Counted from the first letter of the stretch, positions 18,765-28,586 are shown. The stretch: DNA of 64,000 bases from Weissella muntiaci (GCF_008107635.1 NZ_SDGZ01000010.1:173744-237743); one strand, 5' to 3'. Made by a program: numbers and translations. Notes: generated from the letters alone by a model not told the origin.

Positions 18765-19754
18765 ATGACGAACATTCCCGTTTTTGACTACGAAGATATC
18801 CAATTGATCCCTAATAAATGTATCATTGAGAGCCGACGCGAAGCCGACACCTCGGTTACTCTGGGTCAGCACACCTTTAAACTACCCGTAATTCCAGCTA
18901 ATATGCAAACAATTATCAACGAAGAACTTGCCGAATATCTTGCAAGGCAAGGCTACTTTTACATTATGCATCGCTTTACACCTGAGCAACGTCGTCCATT
19001 TATTGAAAAAATGCATCAACAATCCTTAATTGCTTCGATCTCCGTCGGCGTCAAGCCAGCCGAATACGACTTTATTCGCGAATTAGCCCGGCGTCCGATC
19101 AGTCAACCTGATTACATTACCATTGATATTGCACACGGCCATTCTGATGCCGTTATTAACATGATCAAACATATTAAACAATTGATGCCCCAAACATTTG
19201 TGATCGCCGGCAATGTTGGCACACCTGAAGGCGTTCGCGAATTGGAAAATGCTGGAGCTGACGCAACTAAAGTTGGTATTGGGCCTGGTAAAGTCTGCAT
19301 CACTAAGGTTAAGACCGGCTTTGGCACAGGTGGTTGGCAATTAGCCGCTGTCCGTCTGTGTGCAAAAGCCGCCTCAAAGCCAATCATTGCAGACGGTGGG
19401 ATCCGCACCAATGGTGATATCGCTAAGTCGATTCGCTTTGGCGCTAGCATGGTAATGATTGGCTCACTTTTTGCGGCACATGAAGAATCACCCGGTGCTA
19501 CAGTTGAACGTGATGGTGTCCTGTACAAAGAATATTTTGGCTCGGCTAGTGCTGACCAAAAAGGGCACCGTGGCAATATCGAAGGAAAGAAAATTTTTCT
19601 TCCACACAAAGGCCTTCTGCAGGACACTTTAAATGAAATGGAAGAGGATCTACAAAGCGCAATTTCCTATGCTGGTGGCCGTGACCTGAATGGCTTAACC
19701 AAGGTTGATTATGTGATCGTTAAAAATTCAATTTGGAATGGTGATACGCTCTAA
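18765..19754 (+). CDS. guaC: GMP reductase
   Basis: Converts GMP to IMP with NADPH (purine salvage). This is the TIM-barrel IMPDH/GMPR family without CBS domains. The active-site loop is [22 protein letters not shown] with the catalytic Cys. [30 protein letters not shown] is the phosphate-binding region. [23 protein letters not shown] identifies GuaC rather than GuaB. The 329-aa length is normal. AAGGAT lies before the ATG at 18765. Confidence 0.95.
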   Translation: MTNIPVFDYEDIQLIPNKCIIESRREADTSVTLGQHTFKLPVIPANMQTIINEELAEYLARQGYFYIMHRFTPEQRRPFIEKMHQQSLIASISVGVKPAEYDFIRELARRPISQPDYITIDIAHGHSDAVINMIKHIKQLMPQTFVIAGNVGTPEGVRELENAGADATKVGIGPGKVCITKVKTGFGTGGWQLAAVRLCAKAASKPIIADGGIRTNGDIAKSIRFGASMVMIGSLFAAHEESPGATVERDGVLYKEYFGSASADQKGHRGNIEGKKIFLPHKGLLQDTLNEMEEDLQSAISYAGGRDLNGLTKVDYVIVKNSIWNGDTL

Positions 19755-19807
19755 TTTGGCCGTGTTATAATAACGTACAAACTTCTATGTTTAAGGAGCT
19801 CAAAACT

Positions 19808-20575
19808 GTGCGTATAATTATTTCGCCTGCTCAAAAAATGAATCTTGCTAATGACGACTTCACGGCAATTGATCAACCAGCACTCCTGGCACATACTCAG
19901 ATTTTACAAACTTACATTCAGCAACTTAGTTTCAAACAAGCCCAGGTACTTTGGCAAAGCAATGACCAAATTACATCCTTAAACTATCAGCGTTTTCAAA
20001 CCATGAATTTATATGAGAATGTCGCCCCTGCCTTGATGGCTTTCGACGGCATCCAATATCAATATATGGCCCCAAGTTTATTGGACCAACCAGCTTTAAG
20101 CTACTTGCAGGAACACTTACGCATTCTTTCTGGCTTCTATGGTAGCCTCCGGCCATTCGATGGCGTAACTCCATACCGCTTAGAGTTACAAAGCAAGGTC
20201 GATTTCATCCATAATGGGACGAGATTTACCAAGCTTTACCCCTTCTGGCAAAAACTGATCTATCAACACGTCACTGACCAAAATGATGACGGATTAATTG
20301 TCAATTTAGCCTCAAAGGAGTATAGCAAAGCGATTATCCCTTATCTTGAGGAATCCGATCGGCTATTAACTTGTACTTTTGCTTCAATTGACCCAGTCAC
20401 TAAGCAGCTGAAAATTAAAGCTACTGAGGCAAAAATCGCTCGTGGCGAAATGGTCCGCTTTATGGCGGAAAACCAAATTACCGATGGCGAAGCCCTCAAG
20501 CAGTTTGATTCTCGCGGGTTCCACTTTCATCCCGCCCGCTCCAGTTCGAACGAATTTATCTTTATTAAGGAATAA
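19808..20575 (+). CDS. yaaA: Peroxide stress protein YaaA (UPF0246)
   Basis: DNA-binding protein of the YaaA/DUF328 family that in E. coli limits iron-driven damage during peroxide stress. The family opening RIIISPAQKMN is followed by LLAHTQIL, FDGIQYQYM, LSGFYGSLRPFDGVTPYRLE, and the C-terminal NQITDGEALKQFDSRGFHF. The start is read as GTG at 19808 because TAAGGAG stands eight bases upstream; the ATG at 19787 would put the ribosome site inside the gene. It lies 53 bases after guaC on the same strand and may be co-transcribed. Confidence 0.9.
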   Translation: MRIIISPAQKMNLANDDFTAIDQPALLAHTQILQTYIQQLSFKQAQVLWQSNDQITSLNYQRFQTMNLYENVAPALMAFDGIQYQYMAPSLLDQPALSYLQEHLRILSGFYGSLRPFDGVTPYRLELQSKVDFIHNGTRFTKLYPFWQKLIYQHVTDQNDDGLIVNLASKEYSKAIIPYLEESDRLLTCTFASIDPVTKQLKIKATEAKIARGEMVRFMAENQITDGEALKQFDSRGFHFHPARSSSNEFIFIKE

Positions 20576-20634
20576 AAAGACCCCGCTTTCTAAAATACCT
20601 TGAACATCAGGCAGTTAGAAATCAGGGGTCTTTT
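20574..20634. terminator. Bidirectional terminator (yaaA / fab operon)
   Basis: An imperfect long hairpin with AAAAGACCCC paired to GGGGTCTTTT, closing an inner TTTCTA/TAGAAA stem. It ends both the rightward yaaA and the leftward accA transcripts. Confidence 0.75.
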
Positions 20635-20643
20635 CTGTATCAA

Positions 20644-21426
20644 TTAAAAAGCACGAAAACGGGCTCGTCGTTGAGCCAACAACTCATGTGGTGTCAATTG
20701 TTCTAATGCGGTAACTTCTTTGACCAGCAAACTTTGAATGGTCGCAAAGACCCGCACATGGTTACGCCCTTCTGGAATCACTTGATCAATCACTTGTTTT
20801 TCTAGCAAATCCTTTGGCGTCAGACCCATCACACCAGCAGCTTCATCGGCACGTTTGGCGTCTTTCCATAAGATTGATGCAAAGCCCTCTGGTGACAAAA
20901 TTGAATAGGTCGCGTGTTTGAACATCCACACTTGATCAGAAGTTGCCAATGCCAATGCGCCACCGGATCCACCTTCACCATAAATAATTGCAATCATTGG
21001 TACAGGAAGTTTAAAACTCGCCAAAATACTCTCTGCAATCGCAGCTCCCTGCCCTTGATCTTCCGCAGTTTTCCCTGGAAAGGCTCCCGGGGTGTTAATT
21101 AACGTGATAATTGGCCGATGAAACTTAGCAGCTTGCTCCATCAGACGCAAAGCCTTTCGATAACCATACGGTTCTGGCGATCCGTTCCGCTTAGCCAGCT
21201 TATCCGTTAAGTCGATCCCTTTATCAATTGCAATCACTGTCACAGGTCGACCAGCCAGTTCTGCTACACCGCCAATTACACTGGCGTCATCACCATAGAA
21301 ACGGTCACCATGTAGTTCAAAAAAACCATCAAAAATACCATCAATCAATTCTCGAGCGGCAAAACGGTCCTCACGAGCCTTCTTAACAACCTGCGCTGGT
21401 GTTAATTCACGTTTAAATAAAGCCAT
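20644..21426 (-). CDS. accA: Acetyl-CoA carboxylase carboxyltransferase, alpha subunit
   Basis: With AccD transfers CO2 from carboxybiotin to acetyl-CoA, giving malonyl-CoA. This is the short Gram-positive form (260 aa) of the crotonase fold. Family motifs are RFYGDDASVIGGVAELAGRPVTVIA, GSPEPYGYRKALRLMEQA, and oxyanion-type glycines in YGEGGSGGALALATSDQVWMF. It starts three bases after the accD stop and is the last gene of the fab operon. Confidence 0.96.
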   Translation of the reverse strand: MALFKRELTPAQVVKKAREDRFAARELIDGIFDGFFELHGDRFYGDDASVIGGVAELAGRPVTVIAIDKGIDLTDKLAKRNGSPEPYGYRKALRLMEQAAKFHRPIITLINTPGAFPGKTAEDQGQGAAIAESILASFKLPVPMIAIIYGEGGSGGALALATSDQVWMFKHATYSILSPEGFASILWKDAKRADEAAGVMGLTPKDLLEKQVIDQVIPEGRNHVRVFATIQSLLVKEVTALEQLTPHELLAQRRARFRAF

Positions 21427-21429
21427 TCT

Positions 21430-22272
21430 TTAATCCTCCGCAGGTACACGATGCAATCGTAATAGGTGTGCGATTGTTGCTGTTAAATCCGCCCGTTGCA
21501 CAATTGCATCAACAAAACCATGCTCCAGCAATTGCTCTGCTCGTTGAAATTCTTTTGGCAACTGTTCATGAATTGTTTGTTCAATCACTCGCCGTCCAGC
21601 AAATCCAATTAATGCATGCGGTTCCGCCAAGATGATGTCACCTTGCATAGCAAAAGAGGCCGTAACACCACCCATGGTTGGATCAGTTAACACCACCAAG
21701 TACGTTAATCCAGCTTCTTGATGTTCTGCAACGGCAGCTGACACCTTCGCCATTTGCATCAACGACATAATACCTTCTTGCATTCGTGCACCACCCGAAG
21801 CGGCAAATAAAACAACCGATAATTGATGAGTTGTTGCATGTTCAAAAAGGCGGGTAATTTTCTCACCAGTTATTGTTCCAAGTGATCCCATAATAAAATA
21901 TGAGTCCATAACTGCCAATGCCGTTGGTACATCTTCTATCCGTGCCAATCCAGTTAAAACCGAGTCATTCAGATCGGTTTGCTGCTGAGCGCGTTCTAGC
22001 TTTTGTTCATAGCCTGGAAAGGCCGTTGGATCCACCTTGATATCAGCATCAAACTCTGTAAATTCATCCGTCATTAAGGCAACACGCTCACGTGCTTGCA
22101 ATCGAAAACCATAGCCACAATTACCACAAACTCTGAACGTTCCCAAAGCCTTCGAATAGCTTTGCGCACCGCAGTAAGGACAGGCTAAAAATAAATCATC
22201 CGGAATTCGATCATTAAGCTCCTTGTCTCGAAACAACTTCGGCTGTTCAGCTTTTTTTGCAAATAAATCCAT
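21430..22272 (-). CDS. accD: Acetyl-CoA carboxylase carboxyltransferase, beta subunit
   Basis: Partner of AccA. The four-Cys zinc ribbon is intact at the N-terminus (CPYCGAQ ... CGNCGYGF, about residues 31-56). The crotonase fold follows, with LFAASGGARMQEGIMSLMQMAK and LTDPTMGGVTASFAMQGDI. The 280-aa length is normal. AGGAG lies before the ATG. It lies between accC and accA, in the usual order for lactobacilli. Confidence 0.96.
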   Translation of the reverse strand: MDLFAKKAEQPKLFRDKELNDRIPDDLFLACPYCGAQSYSKALGTFRVCGNCGYGFRLQARERVALMTDEFTEFDADIKVDPTAFPGYEQKLERAQQQTDLNDSVLTGLARIEDVPTALAVMDSYFIMGSLGTITGEKITRLFEHATTHQLSVVLFAASGGARMQEGIMSLMQMAKVSAAVAEHQEAGLTYLVVLTDPTMGGVTASFAMQGDIILAEPHALIGFAGRRVIEQTIHEQLPKEFQRAEQLLEHGFVDAIVQRADLTATIAHLLRLHRVPAED

Positions 22273-22281
22273 TACAAGCTC

Positions 22282-23658
22282 CTATTCCTCAGTTGGTTGA
22301 CTAGCAACCCAGCGTGGCATAAATTCCTTTTCCAAATAGCGCGTATCAAAATATCCACGCAAAACCGTTGGATCTTCCAATAATGCTGCTTGAAATGGTG
22401 CATTAGTTTTCACACCGTGAATCACTAACTCATTTAAGACACGCTTCATCTTAACAATCGCCTGTGAACGATCAGCACCGTGCGTCAAAAATTTTCCGAT
22501 CATTGAATCATAAAACGGCTGAATTTTGTCACCGTTATAAATGGCCGAATCAATCCGTACACCAGGACCGCCGGTTGGTAAGAATGCAAAGTCAATCGTT
22601 CCAGCACTTGGTGCAAAATTTCGTTCAGGTTGTTCTGCATTCAATCGAATCTCCAACGCATGCCCGATAATTTGCACATCGCTTTGTCGAATCGCCAAGT
22701 GTTCACCTGCCGCAACCTCAATCTGCATTTTGATCAAATCTAATCCTGTAACTAACTCGGTCACTGGATGCTCAACCTGAATTCTCGTATTCATTTCCAT
22801 AAAGTAGAAATTACCTTCATGATCCTGCAAGAATTCCAATGTGCCAGTATTTTCATATTCCAATGCCGTGGCTGCCTTAACCGCAATCTCACCTAACATA
22901 CTGCGCATTATCGGCGTCACACTTAGTGCTGGACTTTCTTCCATAACTTTTTGATTGTTCCGTTGTAAAGAACAATTTCTTTCAGGGAAGTAAACCGTTG
23001 CCCCATATTGATCACGCATAATTTGCATCTCAATATGCCGAACATTTTGCATAACCTTTTCAACATACATATGGCCATCGCCAAAGGCAGCCTCAGCCTC
23101 GCGTTGGGCATCGTCAAATTTATCAGCTAACTCATCATCCGAATAGACAAAGCGCATCCCTTTACCGCCACCACCAGCAGCGGCCTTCAGTAGTAGTGGA
23201 TAGCCAACCCGACTTGCCACAACTTTCGCTTCACCAGCATCCTTAATAAACCCATCTGAGCCCGGAATCACCGGAACGCCAGCCTTACGCATTGACTCAC
23301 GCGCATTAGCCTTATTTCCCATCAATTCAATAACTCTTGGACTGGGTCCAATCCACTTGATACCAACTGTTTCAACCATTTCAACAAACAATTCATTCTC
23401 AGCTAGGAAACCGTAGCCGGGATGAATTGCTTCTGCACCCGTTAGCAGAGCTGCTGAAACAATATTCTTCATATTAAGGTAAGAATCCTTTGAACGTGGC
23501 CCACCAACTTTAATTGCCTCATCCGCTAATTTAACATGGAGGCTTTCCGCATCCGCTGAAGAATAAATTGCAACTGATTGAATGCCCATTTCCTTCAACG
23601 TGCGAATAATTCGAACCGCAATTTCACCGCGATTCGCAACCAGCACTTTTTTGAACAT
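22282..23658 (-). CDS. accC: Acetyl-CoA carboxylase, biotin carboxylase subunit
   Basis: ATP-dependent carboxylation of biotin on AccB. An ATP-grasp enzyme of 458 aa: FKKVLVANRGEIAVRIIRTLKEMG opens the domain, KAAAGGGGKGMRFV (about 160) is the glycine-rich ATP loop, EMNTRIQVEHPVTE (about 288) carries the metal and catalytic residues, and RLNAEQP follows. The ATG at 23658 has GGAGA at the right distance; the start five codons earlier overlaps fabZ. Coupled to fabZ upstream (1-base gap). Confidence 0.97.
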   Translation of the reverse strand: MFKKVLVANRGEIAVRIIRTLKEMGIQSVAIYSSADAESLHVKLADEAIKVGGPRSKDSYLNMKNIVSAALLTGAEAIHPGYGFLAENELFVEMVETVGIKWIGPSPRVIELMGNKANARESMRKAGVPVIPGSDGFIKDAGEAKVVASRVGYPLLLKAAAGGGGKGMRFVYSDDELADKFDDAQREAEAAFGDGHMYVEKVMQNVRHIEMQIMRDQYGATVYFPERNCSLQRNNQKVMEESPALSVTPIMRSMLGEIAVKAATALEYENTGTLEFLQDHEGNFYFMEMNTRIQVEHPVTELVTGLDLIKMQIEVAAGEHLAIRQSDVQIIGHALEIRLNAEQPERNFAPSAGTIDFAFLPTGGPGVRIDSAIYNGDKIQPFYDSMIGKFLTHGADRSQAIVKMKRVLNELVIHGVKTNAPFQAALLEDPTVLRGYFDTRYLEKEFMPRWVASQPTEE

Positions 23659-23659
23659 A

Positions 23660-24091
23660 TTAATCTCCAACAATGAATGTCAACTCTGCAGTAACAACTT
23701 TTTTACCATTAACACTAGCGACGCCCTTACCAGTTCCGATTGGTCCGCGCATCCGATCTAAGGTCACTTCCAGTTTAATTTGATCACCCGGACGTACCAT
23801 TTGACGATATCGAGCCTTTTTGATCCCACCAAAATAAGCCGTCTTCCCCTTGAATTCAGGCATTGAAAGTAGTGCAATTGCACCAGTTTGTGCCAATGCT
23901 TCAACTGAAAGAGCCCCTGGAAATGTTGGATCACCCGGAAAATGCCCTTGAAAAATCTCTTCATTAACTGACACATTCTTCAGCGCAACCGCCCGCACAC
24001 CTGGTTCGAGCTCTTCAACTGAGTCGAGCATCAACATTGGATAACGGTGGGGCAAGATTGCTTGAATTTCCTGAATATTTAAAACTGACAT
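23660..24091 (-). CDS. fabZ: 3-hydroxyacyl-ACP dehydratase FabZ (operon-internal copy)
   Basis: Dehydrates 3-hydroxyacyl-ACP in fatty-acid elongation. Hot-dog fold of 143 aa with catalytic His in FQGHFPGDPTFPGALSVEALAQTGA and the opening AILPHRYPMLMLDSVEEL. It lies between accB and accC, as in many Lactobacillales. A second FabZ-like gene starts the operon at 30792. One of the two probably favours dehydration and the other may isomerise, as with the enterococcal FabZ/FabN pair; sequence alone does not settle which. Confidence 0.93.
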   Translation of the reverse strand: MSVLNIQEIQAILPHRYPMLMLDSVEELEPGVRAVALKNVSVNEEIFQGHFPGDPTFPGALSVEALAQTGAIALLSMPEFKGKTAYFGGIKKARYRQMVRPGDQIKLEVTLDRMRGPIGTGKGVASVNGKKVVTAELTFIVGD

Positions 24092-24101
24092 TTATTTCTC
24101 C

Positions 24102-24566
24102 TTAACCCTTGGGGTCGACACGGAACATCGGTTTATCAAAATCAACCACCTGTTCCTCTTCAACCAAGATTTCGGTGATAACCCCAGCAACCTCAGATTT
24201 AACCGGCGTCATTAACTTCATTGCTTCAACAATTGCAACCTGTTCACCAACAACAACCCGCTCACCGACTTGTTTAAACGGCTTCGCATCAGGATTTGCC
24301 CGTAGATAGACCGTGCCGACTAGTGGCGAGTTAATCGTTACCGTAGTCGTCTCAGTTTTCTCAAAAGGATCGGCAATCGCGACTGAATCGCTTGTGGCGC
24401 TAACCGGATTAGCTGCTGCCATAGCAATTGGTGCGGCCGTAATTGGCGCTAATTCATTCTTGCTCAAGTGAAGTGAGAAATCACCATCTTCAAGTGCGAA
24501 CTCGCGCAGCGATGACTGCTCCAAATCTTGTATCAAAGCTCGAATTTCTTCCAAACTCATCGTCAT
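24102..24566 (-). CDS. accB: Biotin carboxyl carrier protein of acetyl-CoA carboxylase
   Basis: Carries biotin between AccC and the AccAD carboxyltransferase. An N-terminal helix (MSLEEIRALIQDLEQ), Ala/Pro-rich linker, and C-terminal biotinyl domain with the biotinylation site VEAMKLMTPV. The thumb region VGTVYLRANPDAKPFKQVGERV is present. The ATG at 24566 follows a GGGGGA site and directly follows the fabF stop; longer in-frame starts lie inside fabF. 154 aa. Confidence 0.94.
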   Translation of the reverse strand: MTMSLEEIRALIQDLEQSSLREFALEDGDFSLHLSKNELAPITAAPIAMAAANPVSATSDSVAIADPFEKTETTTVTINSPLVGTVYLRANPDAKPFKQVGERVVVGEQVAIVEAMKLMTPVKSEVAGVITEILVEEEQVVDFDKPMFRVDPKG

Positions 24567-24567
24567 T

Positions 24568-25803
24568 CTAAGCTTTCCCCCACTTCTTGAAAATAATGGC
24601 TGCGTTATGCCCACCAAAACCATAATTGGCTGATAGAACATATTCTGGGGCAACATGGCGATTTGTTTCACTGACCAAAGTAACTCCAGCTGTTGCTGGA
24701 TCTTGTTCCGTCAAACCGACATTAACTGGCAACTCCTCACGCGTCAAAGCACCAATTGCTGCAATCGCCTCAATTGCTCCGGCTGCACCCAAAAGATGCC
24801 CAGTCATTCCCTTAGTCGACGATACGTATACATTATTATCGCCAAAAACCAGTTCCATGGCTTTAGCTTCTGCAGCGTCATTGGCTCCCGTTGCTGTCCC
24901 GTGCGCATTGACATAGTCAATTGCATCGGCAGTAACACCTGCGTCCGCTAAAGCCAATTTCACAGAGCCAGCTGGTCCGCTTCCATCAGGAGTTGGGCTG
25001 GTCAAATGATATGCATCCGAATTAGCTCCATACCCAACAATCTCCGCCAGAATATTTGCCCCGCGAGTTTGTGCGTGTTCAAGCGCCTCTAGAATTAGCA
25101 CGCCTGATCCCTCACCCATAACAAATCCGTGACGATTAGTATCAAAAGGCTTTGAAGCCTCGTTTGGATCCGTCTCAGTCGATAGCGCTGTTAATGCCGC
25201 GAAGCCTGAGATTCCCATTGCATTAACGGTTGCTTCTGCACCGCCTGTAATCATCACATCATATTTGCCTGATTGAATCCGCCAAAAGGCTTCACCGATT
25301 GCATTGGTTGCCGAAGCACAGGCTGTCGAAAGCGTATAATTAATCCCTTTTGCTCCATAGCGCATTGATACGTTTCCAGAAACCATGTTGGGGATAGCAT
25401 TCGGCACAAACATTGGGCTCACACGCTGTGGTCCCTTATCATGCATCTTGATAACTTGCTCTTCAATCGTTGTTAAACCACCGATTCCGTTTCCCATGAT
25501 TACGCCAACCCGATCAGGATCATCAAAACCAGCCGTTAAGCCAGCATTTTCAATTGCCTCACCAGCTGCATGAACTGCATACTGTGAGAACAAATCCATT
25601 TTCCTTGATTCACGTTTACCAACCCGTAAGGCAGGATCAAAATCCTTCACTTCACCAGCAACGGTAATCCCGGTTTCGCTGGCATCAAATTTTGTGATTG
25701 GTGCAATCCCCACCTTACCTGAAAAAATACCATCCAAAAATTCATCGACCGTATTTCCAACGGGGGTTAGTGCTCCTAGACCAGTTACAACTACTCTTGT
25801 CAT
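24568..25803 (-). CDS. fabF: 3-oxoacyl-ACP synthase II
   Basis: Condensing enzyme of fatty-acid elongation. Catalytic triad visible: Cys in STACASATNAIGEA (about 163), His in NAHGTATGANDAAEA (about 302), and His in SSTKGMTGHLLGAAGAIE (about 337). GFGGHNAAIIFKKW closes the protein. The length of 411 aa is normal and GGAGGA precedes the ATG. Confidence 0.97.
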   Translation of the reverse strand: MTRVVVTGLGALTPVGNTVDEFLDGIFSGKVGIAPITKFDASETGITVAGEVKDFDPALRVGKRESRKMDLFSQYAVHAAGEAIENAGLTAGFDDPDRVGVIMGNGIGGLTTIEEQVIKMHDKGPQRVSPMFVPNAIPNMVSGNVSMRYGAKGINYTLSTACASATNAIGEAFWRIQSGKYDVMITGGAEATVNAMGISGFAALTALSTETDPNEASKPFDTNRHGFVMGEGSGVLILEALEHAQTRGANILAEIVGYGANSDAYHLTSPTPDGSGPAGSVKLALADAGVTADAIDYVNAHGTATGANDAAEAKAMELVFGDNNVYVSSTKGMTGHLLGAAGAIEAIAAIGALTREELPVNVGLTEQDPATAGVTLVSETNRHVAPEYVLSANYGFGGHNAAIIFKKWGKA

Positions 25804-25871
25804 GTTGTTTGTTCCTCCAATTTACTAGTAAAAAAATAAAAATCGAATAAGTGCAGAAAATACTAGTTCGC

Positions 25872-26594
25872 TTAGATATACAAACCACCATCAACAGTGA
25901 TGACTTGTCCAGTAATATATTCGTTTTGAGCCAAAAAGACTGCCGTTTGGGCAATTTCGGTTGCTGCACCCATGCGATGCAAAGGAATCGCATCAATCAT
26001 CGCTGCTTGGATTTTCTCGGAAAGACCTGCAGTCATATCTGATTGAATCATTCCTGGCGCAATCGCGTTTACGCGGATTCCGCGTTTGGCACCTTCTTTG
26101 GCAAGACTCTTAGTCATTCCAATGACACCAGCCTTAGATGCTGCGTAATTAACTTGCCCAACATTTCCCATCTCGCCAACGACTGAAGCCATGTTGATAA
26201 TCACACCCGTCCGAGCCCGCAACATCTTTTTGAAGATCGGTTGGCTAACATTAAAAGTTCCATTGAGATTAACATTAATAACATTTGCAAATTCAGCAGG
26301 TGTCATGCCCATTGCAAGTTTGTCATCGACAATACCGGCATTATTTACGAGAATGTCAATTCCATCAACCTCGGTGTACAGCTCCTCAATTGCCGAGCTC
26401 ACACTTTGCGGATCTGCTAAATCGGCGGTCATCGTCAATGTCGCCTCGTCAAAATCGGCTAACAAATCTTGACTAACACTCGTTCGACCATGCAGAACCA
26501 CCCGTGCACCTAATTGGTTAAACAACTTTGCAATTGCCAAACCAATTCCACGCGTTGATCCGGTTACTAAAACTACCTTATCCTTTAAATTCAT
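25872..26594 (-). CDS. fabG: 3-oxoacyl-ACP reductase
   Basis: NADPH-dependent ketoreduction in fatty-acid elongation. Classical SDR of 240 aa with VTGSTRGIGLAIAKLF (nucleotide), NNAGI, catalytic Ser in MASVVGEMGNVGQVNYAASKAG with Tyr-x3-Lys, and ITVDGGLYI at the C-terminus. The ATG at 26594 has AAGGAG seven bases upstream; the GTG two codons before is less likely. Confidence 0.96.
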   Translation of the reverse strand: MNLKDKVVLVTGSTRGIGLAIAKLFNQLGARVVLHGRTSVSQDLLADFDEATLTMTADLADPQSVSSAIEELYTEVDGIDILVNNAGIVDDKLAMGMTPAEFANVINVNLNGTFNVSQPIFKKMLRARTGVIINMASVVGEMGNVGQVNYAASKAGVIGMTKSLAKEGAKRGIRVNAIAPGMIQSDMTAGLSEKIQAAMIDAIPLHRMGAATEIAQTAVFLAQNEYITGQVITVDGGLYI

Positions 26595-26603
26595 AAACAC
26601 TCC

Positions 26604-27539
26604 TTAAACTTGCGTCTCTAGCATGTTCCGCAGTTTCTCGTATGATGCCATATCTGAAACGCTATAACGATTCACTGTCTTATCAACAACCTTGCGTGCA
26701 AATTTACTTAGAGTATCTGATGGTCCAAACTCGATTAGCGTATCGACTTTGACATCCTTAACCATATTCTGCAATGCTTGCGCAAAATAAGTTGGTGCAG
26801 TGATCTGCTCTAATAAAGTTGCATGTACATCAATAAAGGCTCGTCCAGTTGTATTTGAATAGACCGGGTAATGTGCCTCACCAAATGATTCACTTGCCAA
26901 GCGGTTTGCTAAATTCTCAGCGGCTGAAGTTAAAAGCGGTGTGTGGAAGGCTCCGGTAACTGGCAGTTCAATTAAACGCTTGACTCCGTTTGTCGCTAAG
27001 ACCTCCATTGCCACATCAACATCTGCCGCCACACCACCAAAAACAAGTTGATTAAAGGTGTTATAGTTCGCCGGATAAACACGTTTACCGGCTGCCGCTA
27101 GTTCACTTAAGACATCAACTACCATTGTTTGATCCTCGGTCATCGCCGCAACCATTTTACCGGGATTAACTTCCCCGGCCTTTTGCATGTAGGCACCTCG
27201 ATCGCGTACGATCGCAATTGCTTGTTCAAAATCAAAGACTCCTGCAATCGTTAGTGCCGAATACTCACCCAAGCTCAACCCCAAGGTTGCTTTAGGTTCT
27301 GGCAATATGTCCGCCAGAGTGTTGTAGATTCCAACACTCATTGCCAAAATCGCCGCCTGCGCATATGCAGTTTGATTCAAGCGTGCCTCGTCCATGTTAA
27401 CTGTCGCTTGCAGATCATAGCCTAAAACCGCAGAAGCACGGTCAATTGTTGCACGATATGCTGGTAGATTGGCATATAAATCCGCTGCCATCCCGACCTT
27501 TTGTGCGCCTTGACCACTCATTAAAATTCCAATATTCAT
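26604..27539 (-). CDS. fabD: Malonyl-CoA:ACP transacylase
   Basis: Loads malonyl onto ACP. Nucleophile Ser in GLSLGEYSAL (about 92), N-terminal MSGQGAQKVGMA (GQGSQ type), GAFHTPLL with the catalytic His (about 199), and IEFGPSDTLSKFARK near the end. The length is 311 aa. GAGGAA lies close to the ATG, directly after a strong hairpin at 27552-27578. Confidence 0.96.
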   Translation of the reverse strand: MNIGILMSGQGAQKVGMAADLYANLPAYRATIDRASAVLGYDLQATVNMDEARLNQTAYAQAAILAMSVGIYNTLADILPEPKATLGLSLGEYSALTIAGVFDFEQAIAIVRDRGAYMQKAGEVNPGKMVAAMTEDQTMVVDVLSELAAAGKRVYPANYNTFNQLVFGGVAADVDVAMEVLATNGVKRLIELPVTGAFHTPLLTSAAENLANRLASESFGEAHYPVYSNTTGRAFIDVHATLLEQITAPTYFAQALQNMVKDVKVDTLIEFGPSDTLSKFARKVVDKTVNRYSVSDMASYEKLRNMLETQV

Positions 27540-27551
27540 CTTATTCCTCAG

Positions 27552-27578
27552 AAACCCTAGCCAATTAGCTAGGGTTTT
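27552..27578 (-). repeat. Hairpin between fabK and fabD, next to the fabD ribosome site
   Basis: On the minus strand AAACCCTAGC ... GCTAGGGTTT forms a stable stem with a short loop and no following T run. The ribosome site GAGGAA begins three bases after the stem. A second short palindrome, GTGGA-AG-TCCAC, sits at 27583-27594. These look like mRNA structures for processing, stability or translation control, not terminators. Confidence 0.6.
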
Positions 27579-27605
27579 AAACGTGGACTTCCACTGTATG
27601 ATTAC

Positions 27606-28562
27606 CTACTTTTCAATTCCCATCAAATCAGTTGCACCAGTCCAAACATCGTCAAGAATTTGTGCGACTGGCTTCAATTCATGAATCATTCCTGAGATTT
27701 GACCGGCCATAAATGCACCGTTCTCTTTATCGCCATCAACGACTGCTCGACGCAATGCACCGTTTTCCAAATTCTCAATTGCTTGAGCATCCGGCTTCTC
27801 TTTCTGAATTTCAAAACGTTCTTGTTTAACAAAGTTTTTTGACATCTTCGTTTTCAAAACGCGTGCGCGATTTCCCATTAATTCGCCAGTCACCAAGGTA
27901 TCAATATCCTTGGCTTTCACAACTGCGGCCTTAAAGTCAGCGTGCACTTCAGACTCTTCAGAAGCAAGAAAACGCGTGCCCATTTGAATACCAGAGGCAC
28001 CCAACATGAATGCGGCTGCAGCGCCACGCCCATCAGCAATTCCACCGGCAGCAATGACTGGGATGTCCACAGCATCTACCACCTGTGGCACCAACGTCAT
28101 GGTTGTCAACATACCGATATGACCACCCGACTCCATCCCTTCTGCCACAACAGCATCCACGCCCTTCTTCTCCATCATCTTAGCCAAGCCAACTGATGGA
28201 ATAACCGGGATCACTAGAATACCGTGCGCATGTAATTCATCGATAAACGGTGACGGATCACCTGCACCAGTCGCAACTACTCGTACGCCCTCTTCAATAA
28301 TGACATCAAAGACTTCGCGGATATGACGGGACAGCAGCATTACGTTAACGCCAAAGGGCTTATCAGTTATCTCACGTGCACGACGAATTTCTGTGCGAAC
28401 TTTATCAGCCTGCCAATAACCAGTTCCAATAATTCCCAAACCGCCAGCTTCAGAAACGGCACCTGCTAAGCGCCCAGTTCCAGCCCAGGCCATTCCACCC
28501 TGAATAATTGGGTATTTCATTCCTAATTTTTCAAATAATGGATTATTCAGCTCGATGCTCAT
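27606..28562 (-). CDS. fabK: Enoyl-ACP reductase II (FMN-dependent)
   Basis: Last reduction of each elongation cycle. Flavoprotein of the nitronate-monooxygenase/FabK fold: KYPIIQGGMAWAGTGRLAGAVSEAGGLGIIG at the N-terminus, VVAEGMESGGHIG (about 137), VIAAGGIADGRGAAAAFMLGASGIQMGTRFLA. It stands in place of FabI, as in many Lactobacillales, which predicts low sensitivity to FabI inhibitors. GAGGA precedes the ATG. 318 aa. Confidence 0.95.
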   Translation of the reverse strand: MSIELNNPLFEKLGMKYPIIQGGMAWAGTGRLAGAVSEAGGLGIIGTGYWQADKVRTEIRRAREITDKPFGVNVMLLSRHIREVFDVIIEEGVRVVATGAGDPSPFIDELHAHGILVIPVIPSVGLAKMMEKKGVDAVVAEGMESGGHIGMLTTMTLVPQVVDAVDIPVIAAGGIADGRGAAAAFMLGASGIQMGTRFLASEESEVHADFKAAVVKAKDIDTLVTGELMGNRARVLKTKMSKNFVKQERFEIQKEKPDAQAIENLENGALRRAVVDGDKENGAFMAGQISGMIHELKPVAQILDDVWTGATDLMGIEK

Positions 28563-28586
28563 CTACTTCCTCTTTCTTTTTGGTAA

